DNA of 64,000 nucleotides from Cadophora sp. MPI-SDFR-AT-0126. Taxonomy: Eukaryota > Ascomycota > Leotiomycetes > Helotiales > Ploettnerulaceae. The position numbers and the translations under genes are program-made. Each line of letters begins with the position of its first letter. Position 1 is the first letter of the stretch. Shown piece by piece: positions 22,253 through 32,188 of the stretch. Location: positions 124,001-188,000 of the forward strand of contig JAGMVK010000008.1 in the NCBI GenBank assembly GCA_020747065.1, read 5' to 3'. The notes beneath the pieces were generated by a model. It saw only the letters and a program-made list of their open reading frames with translations. It made no database searches and had not been told where the DNA came from.

Positions 22253-24624
22253 ATGGAACATAGTCTACAGTACAATAGCCTGCTTATAGCCTGCTTATAT
22301 GTCATCATTATGGGGTCTCCAGTTCCAACCTCGCCGTCCTTATTAACTACACGTTCAACATCAATAGCCCTCAAGACTCCTACGCCATCACCTGCTCTTA
22401 CATTACCTGCCTCGACACCACCACATACTCCCATTCAATATCCCGAGCCTCCAGTTGAGTTCGTACAAGACCGTATCACATATATGAATCGCGCGAAGGT
22501 TACAAAGAAGACAGCACGTCTTAGTTCATCACATGTGTGGAAGTACGGTCTTCATTATATTCGAGGCAGCGATAAAAAAGAGGTGTACTACTGCCATAAG
22601 TATGCAGTCGGAAATTACAAGCAAGAGCTATTTGTTATCAATGCACATCTAGAGTGAGAAATCATCTTGAACACAAGCACCAGATTAATCCCCAGAGTAG
22701 TGTCAAGAGACATAGTTCGACTCGAAAGTCTATGCTCGAACAGCAGAACGTCGCGGCTACTACCAACACCTTCTTCTGGAGAGACTCAATTGAGAAGTTC
22801 AGAGAGCTTCTAGTTCGTTAGATTATGTACTGCCATATTACTTTCTTTCAATTAGAAAATCCGTATTTCCGAGAATTACTCTCCTTTTTGAATCCGGCGC
22901 TTCTCAATCACCTTCCAAAAGCCGCGAAAACCATTCGAAACTAGGTGATGAATACCTTCATATCAAAGAAACAACAACTTAGGGAGGATCTCCGGCTCTC
23001 ACGAAGTAGAATCTCCATCTCCTTTGATCTCTGGACTTCACCAAACCCTTACGCTATTCTAGGCGTCATCGCCATGTGGATTGATGCTACTGGCAAGCGG
23101 CGAGCTACCGTATTGGGTATACGACGTGTGTACGGCGAACACACTGGCGAGAATCTTGGATCAGTTATTCTTGAATTACTCAAAGAATACGATATTAGTG
23201 GAGATCAGATTGGATACTTCATGCTGGATAATGCTTCGTCAAACGATACCGCTGTTGAATTCATACTCAAGGAGCTCTGCCCGTGGATGAAATCAAAACA
23301 ACGCCGCCATCGTCGGCTGCGCTGCTTAGGTCATATCATCAATCTTTGCTGCCAAGCGTTTCTCATGGGCCGGAACTGTGAGAGGTATCTTGCAAAGCTT
23401 GAAAAGCACTATCAGCGCGGAAACTACACAGAGGTAGAAGAGCTCTGGAAGAAATTTGGATGCTTAGGTCGGCTTCACAACCTCGTGCGATACATTAGGC
23501 TTACTCCACAACGCCGTGAAGAGTTTGCGGCAATAATTATCGGCAGAGATCTCTCTGAATTCGATGGGCTCGAGCTTATCCAGAACAACTCGACACGCTG
23601 GAATTCATGGTTTCATTCAATTACACGTGCATTGAATGTTCGGGAACGTTTAGAGCTCTTCTCCGCTCGTCATATACCTGGGAAAGGCTCTCAAGGAATT
23701 GCGAACTTCAAACTAGATGGACAGCACTGGTTCGAGCTTGAAAAGATTGAACTAGCTCTAAAAGATTTCTACGCCGCCACTTTGCTTTCGGAAGGAAAGA
23801 GGACGTCTCTCGCTGACTGGTTTTCAACCTTGGACTGCCTTCTTCGAGAAATAAACGAGACGAAGGATCATTACTATGATATCCACACCGAGGACGACAA
23901 TAACTTCACATGGACGTACCTCCAAAGTTGCGCAGACGCCGCGTGGTCAAAATGCGCCGAGTACTACAACAACCAACAACTGAATTGGCAGAATCGATTC
24001 CCTGACGATACTGACGTTCCACCAGCGTATTATGCGGCTCAGATACTCGATCCATATCGAAAGTGGGCGTGGTTCAGGCAAGAGTGGGTTCTTCAAGGCG
24101 ACGAAGAAAAACAGAGGTGGTTTGATAACGCACAATCGGCGGTTAAGCAGCTCTGGGAGACGGAGTATAAGGGAAGGTATTTTGTTGAGAAGCTACCACC
24201 GCCAGCCAGGAACGAGAGAGATTCTGATCCAGCATTCGATCGTCAGCGGGAACATAAGCGTATTCGAATAGATACTCCGCTGTCTACAGCTGATTTATAT
24301 GAACAATGTATTTCTACCGACCGGCTCCATGATGAGGAGGCTAGTTGCGATGACGCCATTGCGTACTGGCTATCCCGCTACGACTCTCAACGAGATCTCG
24401 CTCGCTTCGCTTTGGATCTATTCGCGATCTCGCCCATGTCGGACGAGTGCGAACGCCTTTTTAGTAGCGCAAAGCTTACTATAGTTGATCGCCGTGGCAG
24501 ACTAAAGGCAGATATTATAGAAGCATGTGAATGTCTCCGGGCATGGTATGGAAGGCCCAAATTTGAAGACAGCAGTAATGAAGAGGATAGTGAGAATGAC
24601 AGTGATGATGTTGGTAGCTTATAG
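22253..24624 (+). pseudogene. hAT transposase, a few lesions from intact
   Basis: The reading starts at ATG 22253. A BED-type zinc-finger region follows (SSHVWKYGLHYIRG, then VYYCHK, where the expected second Cys is Tyr). A frameshift near 22645 is followed by RVRNHLEHKHQ in another frame. TAG stops occur at 22819-22821 and 22942-22944, both readable as TGG-to-TAG. From 22945 the frame is open for 559 codons: ISISFDLWTSPN (first catalytic Asp), YFMLDNASSNDTAVEF (second), RLRCLGHIINLCCQAF, and the C-terminal dimerisation block FAISPMSDECERLFSSAKL. Length and order match hAT transposases. As it stands it could not give a full protein. Confidence 0.85.
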
Positions 24625-24802
24625 TCAAATTCATCCCCCTTTCTACCTCAGCCTCATTCTTGGCGGTCTTGGCGGTATTGCTGGTCTTACCGGTCAGACC
24701 ATACCGGTTACCATATAAGCAGCTGGTATGGTATGGTTTGACCTCCATACCATACCATACCGGACCATTCCGATCACTGGAGCCGATGAAGAAAGGAACT
24801 AT

Positions 24803-26844
24803 CCCCTCAAGTGGCAACTCGCTTCGACTTTTAGCGTCTTGGCGGGCAAAATCTTCACCAAAAATCGAGGGTATTCAGAGAAACACCACAACGCCTCTAT
24901 AATTGACTATGATACCGGGCAAAGCAAGTGCTGTCTTTACAGAGTATGACCATACAGAGTTTACAGCCAAATATCGAGCTTTTCCGGCATCCGGATCCCC
25001 CTTGATTTGTTGGTACATTTACAGAAAGCTCCCCAAGTACTTTCCTCCTTATTTTCAAGGAAACCCCTTCTTTGGCGCATACTACGCAATTCCCTTTTCT
25101 TTCAAAACGTTTGAGTATATGCTCAGTTTCTTGGCTAGCCTCTTCAAGCTCTTCAACGGTGGAAATCAAGGCTGATTTGCGTTTCCTACGGTTTTCCTTA
25201 GCCAAAGCAAAACAGTAGCTAAGAACCTCCGTTCTAAACGCCGTCTGATCGAGCCACTTCTCTTCCGGTAGCACTTGAGAGTGGAAACTAAGCTTGTAGG
25301 CATTAGTAATTGCTGTATCGATCAACCACGTAGTTAAAGATTGGTAGCTACCCCTTCGACAAAGCCTTTGAAGGGTATTTGGCGCTTTGAGTTGATTTCC
25401 TTGATCGATAGCACCCATTTGATGGTTATAATCGTCGACGTACTCAGGAATTGAAAGTATAGCACGAGTATTTGGTCCAAAGGGCTTCCGGGAGGTCTTT
25501 GCAGCTAACAAGGTCTCAGAAGGGCGTTTCCGGAGTCGTTCTACCACACTCTTTCCATCAGAAACCGTAGATATCGACAGTACCAAAGCATTGTCTTTCC
25601 ACGCTATCATATTGATCCAATTGTCCACAGTTGCTTCTGTGTAAAGCGTTCCCCACGGTATTTCGTCCTTCTTTGCGTCTGCCGCCTTCATCTTTCCAAA
25701 CCGCTGTAAAATACCAGATTTTGCAGTACACGTGCCTGTGGCCCCCTAACCTCGCTCTCTACTGTACGTCAAAAGCTTGATATTCGTAAAGAGGTTATCA
25801 AGGTAAACAACATAGCCTTTGCCTTGATTTGGAAGCCTTTCTATTAAGTACGCAACAACAGCTGAAGAGGTATTAACTCCGAGAGCACGTGGTTGAGGAA
25901 CCTTCCAAGGGCCTCTTTTTCCTTGTCCCGGAATACTCTTTTTGCTTCCTTTTCTATGGAAAACCCAGTCTAAAAAGTAGCCCTGGGCTCCAAGGACCCA
26001 TACCTTATAACCCCTATCAATTGGCTTCCCAGGGACCTTGAGAGTATCGAAAGAACGGCCCTGGAAACGTACTATAGCCTCGTCAATAGCTACATCCCGT
26101 CCTGGAAGCCAGAGAGTACGAGAGGTATCCCGAATATAGGTATTTAAAGGCTCTAACTATCCAGAATATTAGTCCAGTACCCGGATTAAAGGATTTGAGG
26201 TATACCCTATCAAAAACAGCCTCAAATTAATGGTCCGGATCCGCTGAAGCCAGCCGGAATGCCGTGTGGATTGCCTAGAACCTCCGAAGGCTCATGATAT
26301 CCGAAACAGGATGAACTGGCTTAATTCCGGATCTAGAGGTCCAATAGTCCAAAATTCGGTTTTCTACATGGATTCCCATATATATACGAATTCCTAGGTA
26401 TCCATATACCTCAGGTACAGTTACAGGGTACCATTCTCGTATCCGGGCATGCGGGGGTAGCTCTGGATCGTCTATTTGAGCCTGGAAATCTATATCCTTT
26501 CGTTGATTTGTATTCTCACAAAGAATCCGGATCTGTTCCTCTGGAAAAAACAGTAAAAATAACCCCCAGGCATCGGAAGGGCGAATATCGAGTGGTAGGT
26601 TGATTATATAAGAAAAAGGGGGCAAATCCATAGGTACAAAGCCCGATCCAGTCTTAATTGTAGGCTCTAAGTTGGGTCGAGTAGTTGCAGGATCAGTAGA
26701 ATCAGCGACAACGTTTTTCATTGATTTACGTGGCATCTTGTGTGCAATCAATGAGAATTATTTGATTTGTTTACTTCTTTGTTTACCCTGAGTTTTGGTG
26801 GGGAACCCGCCAAGACGCTAAAAGTCGTTGCGCCACTTGAGGGG
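24803..26844 (-). mobile_element. piggyBac-type transposon
   Basis: 2042 bp. Ends: left CCCCTCAAGTGGCAAC and, read inward from the right, CCCCTCAAGTGGCGCAAC, followed on both sides by GACTTTTAGCGTCTTGGCGG. It is inserted in LINE copy 2; the uninterrupted site in copy 1 reads GGAACTATACCTGAG, so the target is TATA rather than the canonical TTAA. The flanks (GGAACTAT and ATACCTGAG) share only AT. The transposase lies on the minus strand. Confidence 0.85.
24897..26736 (-). pseudogene. piggyBac transposase, interrupted
   Basis: The start ATG is at 26736 (MPRKSMKNVVADST). The first segment, to 26275, has WGLFLLFFPEEQIRIL, REWYPVTVPEVYGYLGIRIY and RILDYWTSRSGIKPVHP, typical piggyBac N-terminal blocks. 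Stops and at least one frameshift lie between 26274 and about 26130. Then LWLPGRDVAIDEAIVRFQGR (first catalytic Asp) and GYVVYLDNLFTN (second) follow. One TAG sits near 25746, after which the frame is open from 25691 to 24897: NHQMGAIDQGNQLK with the C-terminal catalytic Asp region, and a cysteine-rich tail (CVVCAKEGV ... FGCKLCMVILCKDSTC) that matches the family's zinc finger. Inactive as read. Confidence 0.85.
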
Positions 26845-28274
26845 ATACCTGAGCCCTCTGGAGTACACGTACAGGCGTCTTCGTCAGCGTCGCGGAGCGT
26901 TAATTAAGGACTAAGAGATTATTCCACTGTTTCTTATACTACTATAGTAGTAAGGACTAATTATAAAGATAGTATTATATATTGAAATAGTTAAAACTTA
27001 ATATAAGGAGTTCTTTAAGTACTTCTTAAATAGTCTTTTTATTTATATTAATAGTAGTGGAATTAATAACTATATAAGAGCTATAATAGTATTACCTTTA
27101 ATTAGATATATAAAACTAGTATATATAGGGGATAGTAAAACCTTAATTATATATATTATAGAACTATAAGATATTAAATTAATTCTTTAAATTATAAATA
27201 AAGATATAAAGAAAGGGAATAAGAGAAATAAATTAATTATCTTTATAAATAACTAAGTAACTATCTAAATATTTTAAAAGCTAATAGATAAATCAAGTGC
27301 GTATATTATAGCTAACGCAATACAACTTATAGATAAACTCTAGGAGACCGTAGGACGCGAATCGAGTTAAGATAGGTGCTAGCTTACACGAGTATCTTAG
27401 GAAACGAAGCCGCAGATAAAGCGGCGAAGAGAGTAGTCAAATAAAATACTAGATCTAGCCAGGGAAATGAGAACGCTATACAGATAAGGATATATCATTT
27501 ACAAGTAACCTTGAAGACCTAGATCAGGAGATAAATAAGAGCCGAATAGATAAATAGTTAGAAAGTAGAAACGAGAAAAAGAACCATATTTAAGTATATT
27601 CTGTAGCTATTATATAAGATCTTATAACTATACTATAAACTAAAGAAGTAGTAAAGTGCTCTACTAATCCAGATATGTATAGAGAAAATTAGACTAAGAG
27701 ACTTTTTATAGAAGAAAAGAGTACTAAAAGTTAATAATCCCGAATATAATTATAATGAAGGATAATAAATAGTAAACTATATCCTACTAAGATATTAGAT
27801 ATATAATAATATATAATAAAGGATATTTAGGAGGGGAAAATAAATAAACCTAAAGGTAATCTTAAATAAGCTAAAACTAGTTATAAAAGTAATTAGATTT
27901 ATAAAACAAATACATCTCTTTAAGTAATTTCAAAAGTGCGATATAATATAAAAAAATAAAGTAAAGTACTAGGGGGAAACTAAAGGTATAAAGACATAAA
28001 ATAGCTAATAAAAGTAGTAGCTAAAGAACTAAATATACTATTAAAAATAAAGTAAAGTAATCCTTAAAACACTTATATAAATAATCGCAAATAAGAGCTA
28101 AACTATTTAATAAAGAAAATTACTAATCACATAAAGTAAGGAAGTAAAGTGTAAATTACTAAACATAGTAAGGCGCACTTCGACAACTAGCGCCAAAGCT
28201 AAACTATACCGGCATAGCAGTCCCTACAGTAGACAACTAAAACCAAGTATGAATGAATAAATGAATAAATAAAT

Positions 28275-28630
28275 AGGGGGATTGGGATTTAAAAGAAAGC
28301 TACGCTTTCAATCATTTCAAAATTGCATTCTAGTCTCTACACTAACCGTCTAAATGATGTGTGCGCAGAAGCCATACTGTAATTCAAAGAGATGGACGAG
28401 CTTGATGTCGCTGCCTTTCGGCCTATCTCCAATTTTGGCGGCCTGTCAAAAAAGGTTTGTCTTGGACTCCAAAATAGGCCGGACAAGTTCTTGAAAAGGC
28501 CAGATCTCTTTAGTGGCCACGACCTCAACCCGCCAATTCATAACGTTGGCCTTGGTTCCCATTGCCGACCTCATACAGCTAGGCTTACCAGTGATCTCTG
28601 AGACAGATAATCGAAACGGCGGTGGATGAT
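28275..28630. other. Intergenic, no gene seen
   Basis: Non-RIP DNA after the LINE tail. Only short frames. Confidence 0.3.
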
Positions 28631-29208
28631 CTCGTGAGGGTAAAAGAGCCAGCCCACCGCACCCAAAGCACGAAGCTACGCTCGGACCATGGACGCAAGC
28701 CGTGGGTGAGGTTGTTGAAGGAATGGGCGCAGCCCAACGAGCAATCAACAACTTACAAGGAATGTTCACTTCACATATGGATGCTCTTGGTAGGGTAGAC
28801 GGCACAAAGAGACGGCTGGAGCAATCGGGGGAAGAGTGTAGCGAGAAGGACAAGGTGATGCAAGAACAGGAGACTACTATCAGCATTTTGAGGACCATGG
28901 ACGAAAAGGCAAGAGCCAGTATCTAGGACGAATAGAAACAGATCCCCAGGGAAAGAGAGGATCTAAAACAAGAAAGAACCGAACTGAAGACAAGAGTTGA
29001 AGTGGCAACGGCAGAAGAACGGTACACCATGCAGCGCAACTTCGAAGAGCGTGCGGCAAGGCATGACGAGAGCTATGAGACGCGTATGAAGGAGCTGGAA
29101 GTTGAGTTCGCTCGAAAAAGTGATGAGATTAACTCGAGAGCAACAGTCCTAGAGCGACGCTGCAGACCTGCAGAAAACGGCACGGCTGAAGCTAAGGAAA
29201 GAATGTAG
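28631..29208 (+). pseudogene. Coiled-coil protein fragment with two in-frame stops
   Basis: One plus-strand frame is open from 28631 to 28923, has TAG at 28924-28926 and another TAG three codons on, then continues to TAG at 29206-29208. It reads as Glu/Lys/Arg-rich coiled coil (EQSGEECSEKDKVMQEQETT before the stops; RNFEERAARHDESYETRMKE and LEVEFARKSDEINSRATVLE after). There is no recognisable domain and no in-frame ATG at the beginning. The uniform heptad-like character across the stops suggests a gene recently broken. It could also be the distal part of a longer coiled-coil protein. Confidence 0.45.
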
Positions 29209-29355
29209 TGGAGATGCTTTTGGTGGAACGTAAGCTTTTGATCTCAAAAGAAAACCTGCTGAGTTGCTCATCCCTTGACAATTTCAATTTCAAATCCCTT
29301 GATTACAGCAAAGCACAGTACCTGGACCGTATCGACCCTGCCAGGTCACTTACCT

Positions 29356-30689
29356 CTATTTTGCCACGCCCAGCCCCGCAAAATAGTTCTTAAAGGCCGA
29401 CGCCTCCAAGGCAAACACTCCGCCAGTATCGAGCATGTCAGTAGGACGCCAGAAGCTCGTGTCGAAGAGGTCCAGGAGACCAGGGTAGGTGGTCAATCCG
29501 GCTGGTTCTGTAACACCCCAAGGGTTGCGCAGGATGATGTATGGTTTCCCACCTTGAGAAGCCCAGCCCAACACCGTGTAAGCATGGTTGGCTACGATAT
29601 TGCTTCCTTTGTACATCCCGTCAGATGCTTGGGTCCAGGCTGTCATGGGATTGATGGTTCTGAAGTTCATGCAATTGGCCCGGACAAGTCCTTGGAGATC
29701 ATTGGCGGAACGCGAAGAAGTGAAGTAATAATGCGGCGTTTTGTCATTGATCTGTGCCATTGCTTTGACGGGGTCTCCAGATCCCGTTTGCGTGATGTCT
29801 GGGTGATCGGAAGAGGTACGGGTTATCCATTTTGCAAAGGCTTTCTCGTACAACGAAGGCCACATCTCTCCAGTATCGCTCCATCTGCAGTACACTACCA
29901 GGTTGCTAGAGTTGTTGACGGCGATGTCGTAGTTAACTTTCACCGTCTCTGTAGGAGCATCATTGCTCCCTCCTTTGCTATGCAACTTGATTGCAAGGGC
30001 ACGTTTGTTATCGCTTGTAATAGAGGCTCGATTTCCATGAACAATGGCGTAGGGATCGGCCCAGTATACTGCAAAAATGGCCGCGATCGACCAGCTGTTG
30101 CCAACAGCACCCTGCACGGGATCGTTGTACTCAGTGATATCCTTGAAGAAGTCCTCCATATCCCGCCATGTGCAGTTGGGCGGGGTCCATTCCTCCTTCT
30201 CAGAGCGCCTGAAACGGGTCACCAGTTCGGAGATGGAACTGGTCACAGCCAAGTTGGATAGCGTTCTGCCCAGGGCATGTGGGTGGAGCACCATATTGAG
30301 CTTCCCATTTTGCATCCAGGCCTGCTTCACCCTCGTTGCACCAACGTCCTTCAACCCAATGCCGTGAAGATCAGAGACTTTTTCGATCTTGGAGAGATCG
30401 GGTGTCTCCAGGTCCTTTTCGGTCAAGGTATGCATTTCCCGAGCCGACACCGGTTCTGCCATGTTCTCCTTGGGGTTGAGCTTCAGTCCAGCATAAAGCA
30501 CCGAATCGTATTTCAAGTCGAAGAGCTCATCATAGTCTGTCTGAGAACATCGGAAATGACCCGGGCCGATTCAGGCGAATTGCTGTCAACTTGCTTGCCC
30601 AGGATGCCTTCTACCAGAGAATATGGGTTGATGGCACCTATGTGCATGTCCTTGGGTGCGGGATCGGAGACCACTGTGCTTGTAGTCAT
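29356..30689 (-). CDS. Calpain-like (peptidase C2) protein with Ser in place of the catalytic Cys
   Basis: Model: exon 1 30689-30591, exon 2 30540-29356, 427 residues. Exon 1 starts at ATG (MTTSTVVSDPAPKDMHIGAI). The 50-nt intron (GTTGAC...CTCAG) restores the frame; the donor is weak, so a frameshift is the alternative. The calpain core is evident: QGAVGNSWSIAA near residues 176-187 replaces the canonical QGxLGDCWFLAA, with Ser182 where the nucleophilic Cys belongs. The other triad members are present: His352 in NHAYTVLGW and Asn372 in IILRNPWG, with the oxyanion Gln176. No C2-like domain is visible after the core. The protein is probably a non-proteolytic calpain homologue, or a Ser variant of unknown activity. 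Upstream lies the coiled-coil pseudogene's opposite strand; no operon-like relation. Confidence 0.75.
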
Positions 30690-32188
30690 TTTGAGATATT
30701 GTGGGTGAACAGGTCTGGGAACTGATATGTTACGATGCTGGGTGAACAGATAAGAAGTTCTGGTTAACTAGGTAAGCAGTTGAGAAAGCCAAATTGTTCT
30801 GACTCTTAGGAGTTATTAGGGAGATATGAGAGGATATTTATGTTGTCTTGGGAAACCTCTACGAGACTGGAAATGCCCTGTTGACAGTCTCACATGCAAA
30901 TTGAAGATTCAAACGAATCGTGTGATAGTCATGCCAATATCAACTGATTTTGAAGACGGCCTGTGTCACTTGTCGTCTCAGGCATTCTCATGCTACAACC
31001 TTTGTCTGCGTCCCAACAGACTCTCAGTACCCCGCAAAAGCCAAGTCCAATGCCGCAGATATCCGATTGTAATGTATGCACACCTGATCGAAAGTGTTTT
31101 TGGCACTCCCAACTTTCCATTCTGAATTTAAATTGGATTACAAGAGGTCAACGCTGGTTCGTCGGCCATAGAGACCGCTGTGTAGCAGAGCTTAAATTGC
31201 TCTCAAGGCTTTTGAGGGGGCATTCTATGTTACATGGAAACACGAGAAATTGTCGTTGGTGGGTGGTTTCATGTGAAGCTGGGAATATGCTACGTTGTTC
31301 TCCTCGAAGATCACTGTGGGGTAAGCTGGGGTGGATAGCCACGGTAGTTCCCGCATACCCTGTTTGCACAATATCTGCATGTGTCGGCCCCAGAAAGAAC
31401 GTGAAAGTCATCAGCCACCATACCGCATCCAGGAAGGAACGCACTGGGTAAGTATTACCCCACAGTAAGTGCGAACCTATTGGATACTTTAAAAGGCTTG
31501 ATTTTAGTGGGAAACGCAGTGCCTTAGGCTCAAAGCGGGGTATGGACGTTGATGGGCGAATTGATTTGTTGGGTATGCGCATACCATATTTTGCAATTGG
31601 CCAATACTTCGTTCTCATAAATGCAACAGGGAAGGATTCGTGGCATGTGACATTGAAATTGGCATCTCGGAAAACGGGGCCTGCAACAAAAAACTATAGA
31701 TGTGGCGTTTTGCCTCCGCATCTAACGGGTTTCAATGCCACATCTTGGCGGATTCCCTCCTCTGATGATCTGATCTTGAATGTCGTGAGGCTGGGCGGTC
31801 GTAGAGCGGCTCGTGCTTCTGATCGGTCACTGTATTTTATGTAGCTACTGCAAGGCTAATACATGCCTGCATTGCCTGGCAGGGCTCAAAGCTACTGGCC
31901 AGAACCACCCCATCAAAAAGGGAGCATCCGTTTATGGGGGCAGAGCCAAAAACTGGAGCAGTACGTATGCTTCAGAGTAGGTCTTTTTCATCCTTCTCCA
32001 ATACTCCTTCGAGGGGGGAGACCATAACGGTTCTCCAACGATCCAACCATCTGGGTAGCGTTGTTCAGAGCCTTGCCTTTCCTCGTCATTTGTTCGTCAT
32101 TCATCTACATTCCTTAGCACATTGCTCTTGGGCTTTTCCGCTGCAGGTGAAGACAATCGTTTTCGTTGTTGACGGGTAAGAAGTGAAC
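30690..32188. other. Intergenic with unassigned frames
   Basis: No recognised gene. Two overlapping possibilities: on the minus strand 31618-31148 a 156-codon frame with a hydrophobic stretch (AVWWLMTFTFFLGPTHA) resembling a signal peptide; on the plus strand a frame ending near 31446 at a GTAAGT donor that could splice over about 60 nt to 31509-31844. Neither has a family match I can name, and they are mutually antisense. The last few hundred bases should hold the promoter and 5' UTR of the transporter gene. Confidence 0.3.

Larger units (their letters stand above)
21862..24779 (+). mobile_element. hAT DNA transposon, nearly full-length
   Basis: 2918 bp with terminal inverted repeats CAGTGATCGGAATGGTC at 21862-21878 and its complement at 24763-24779. 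Both subterminal zones carry clusters of GGTATGG and its complement (21880-21985 and 24695-24765), typical transposase-binding repeats of hAT elements. The 8-bp flanks differ (GTGCGTGG left, GAGCCGAT right), so no target duplication is seen. The left flank is LINE RT sequence on the minus strand; the right flank is an inverted LINE 3' portion. The element therefore sits at a rearrangement junction. Confidence 0.85.
24780..28274 (+). mobile_element. LINE copy 2, plus strand, split by piggyBac
   Basis: Two pieces, 24780-24802 and 26845-28274, join to match the complement of 20837-19412. The first piece (GAGCCGATGAAGAAAGG) abuts the hAT end at 24779. The second begins CCTGAGCCCTCTGGAGT, is readable to about 26900 and is then RIP-type AT-rich. 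The element ends with a tail of GAATGAATAAATG units near 28240-28274. It contains no RT, only the distal pol region, RNase H relic and 3' UTR. Together with copy 1 it forms a head-to-head inverted pair. Confidence 0.8.

Noticed and set aside
28446..28898. 150-codon minus-strand frame
   Set aside because: Antisense to the coiled-coil frame; composition looks like a shadow and no domain is seen.
29275..30261. 328-codon plus-strand open frame
   Set aside because: Antisense to the calpain-like gene, whose minus frame carries family motifs. The plus frame has none.
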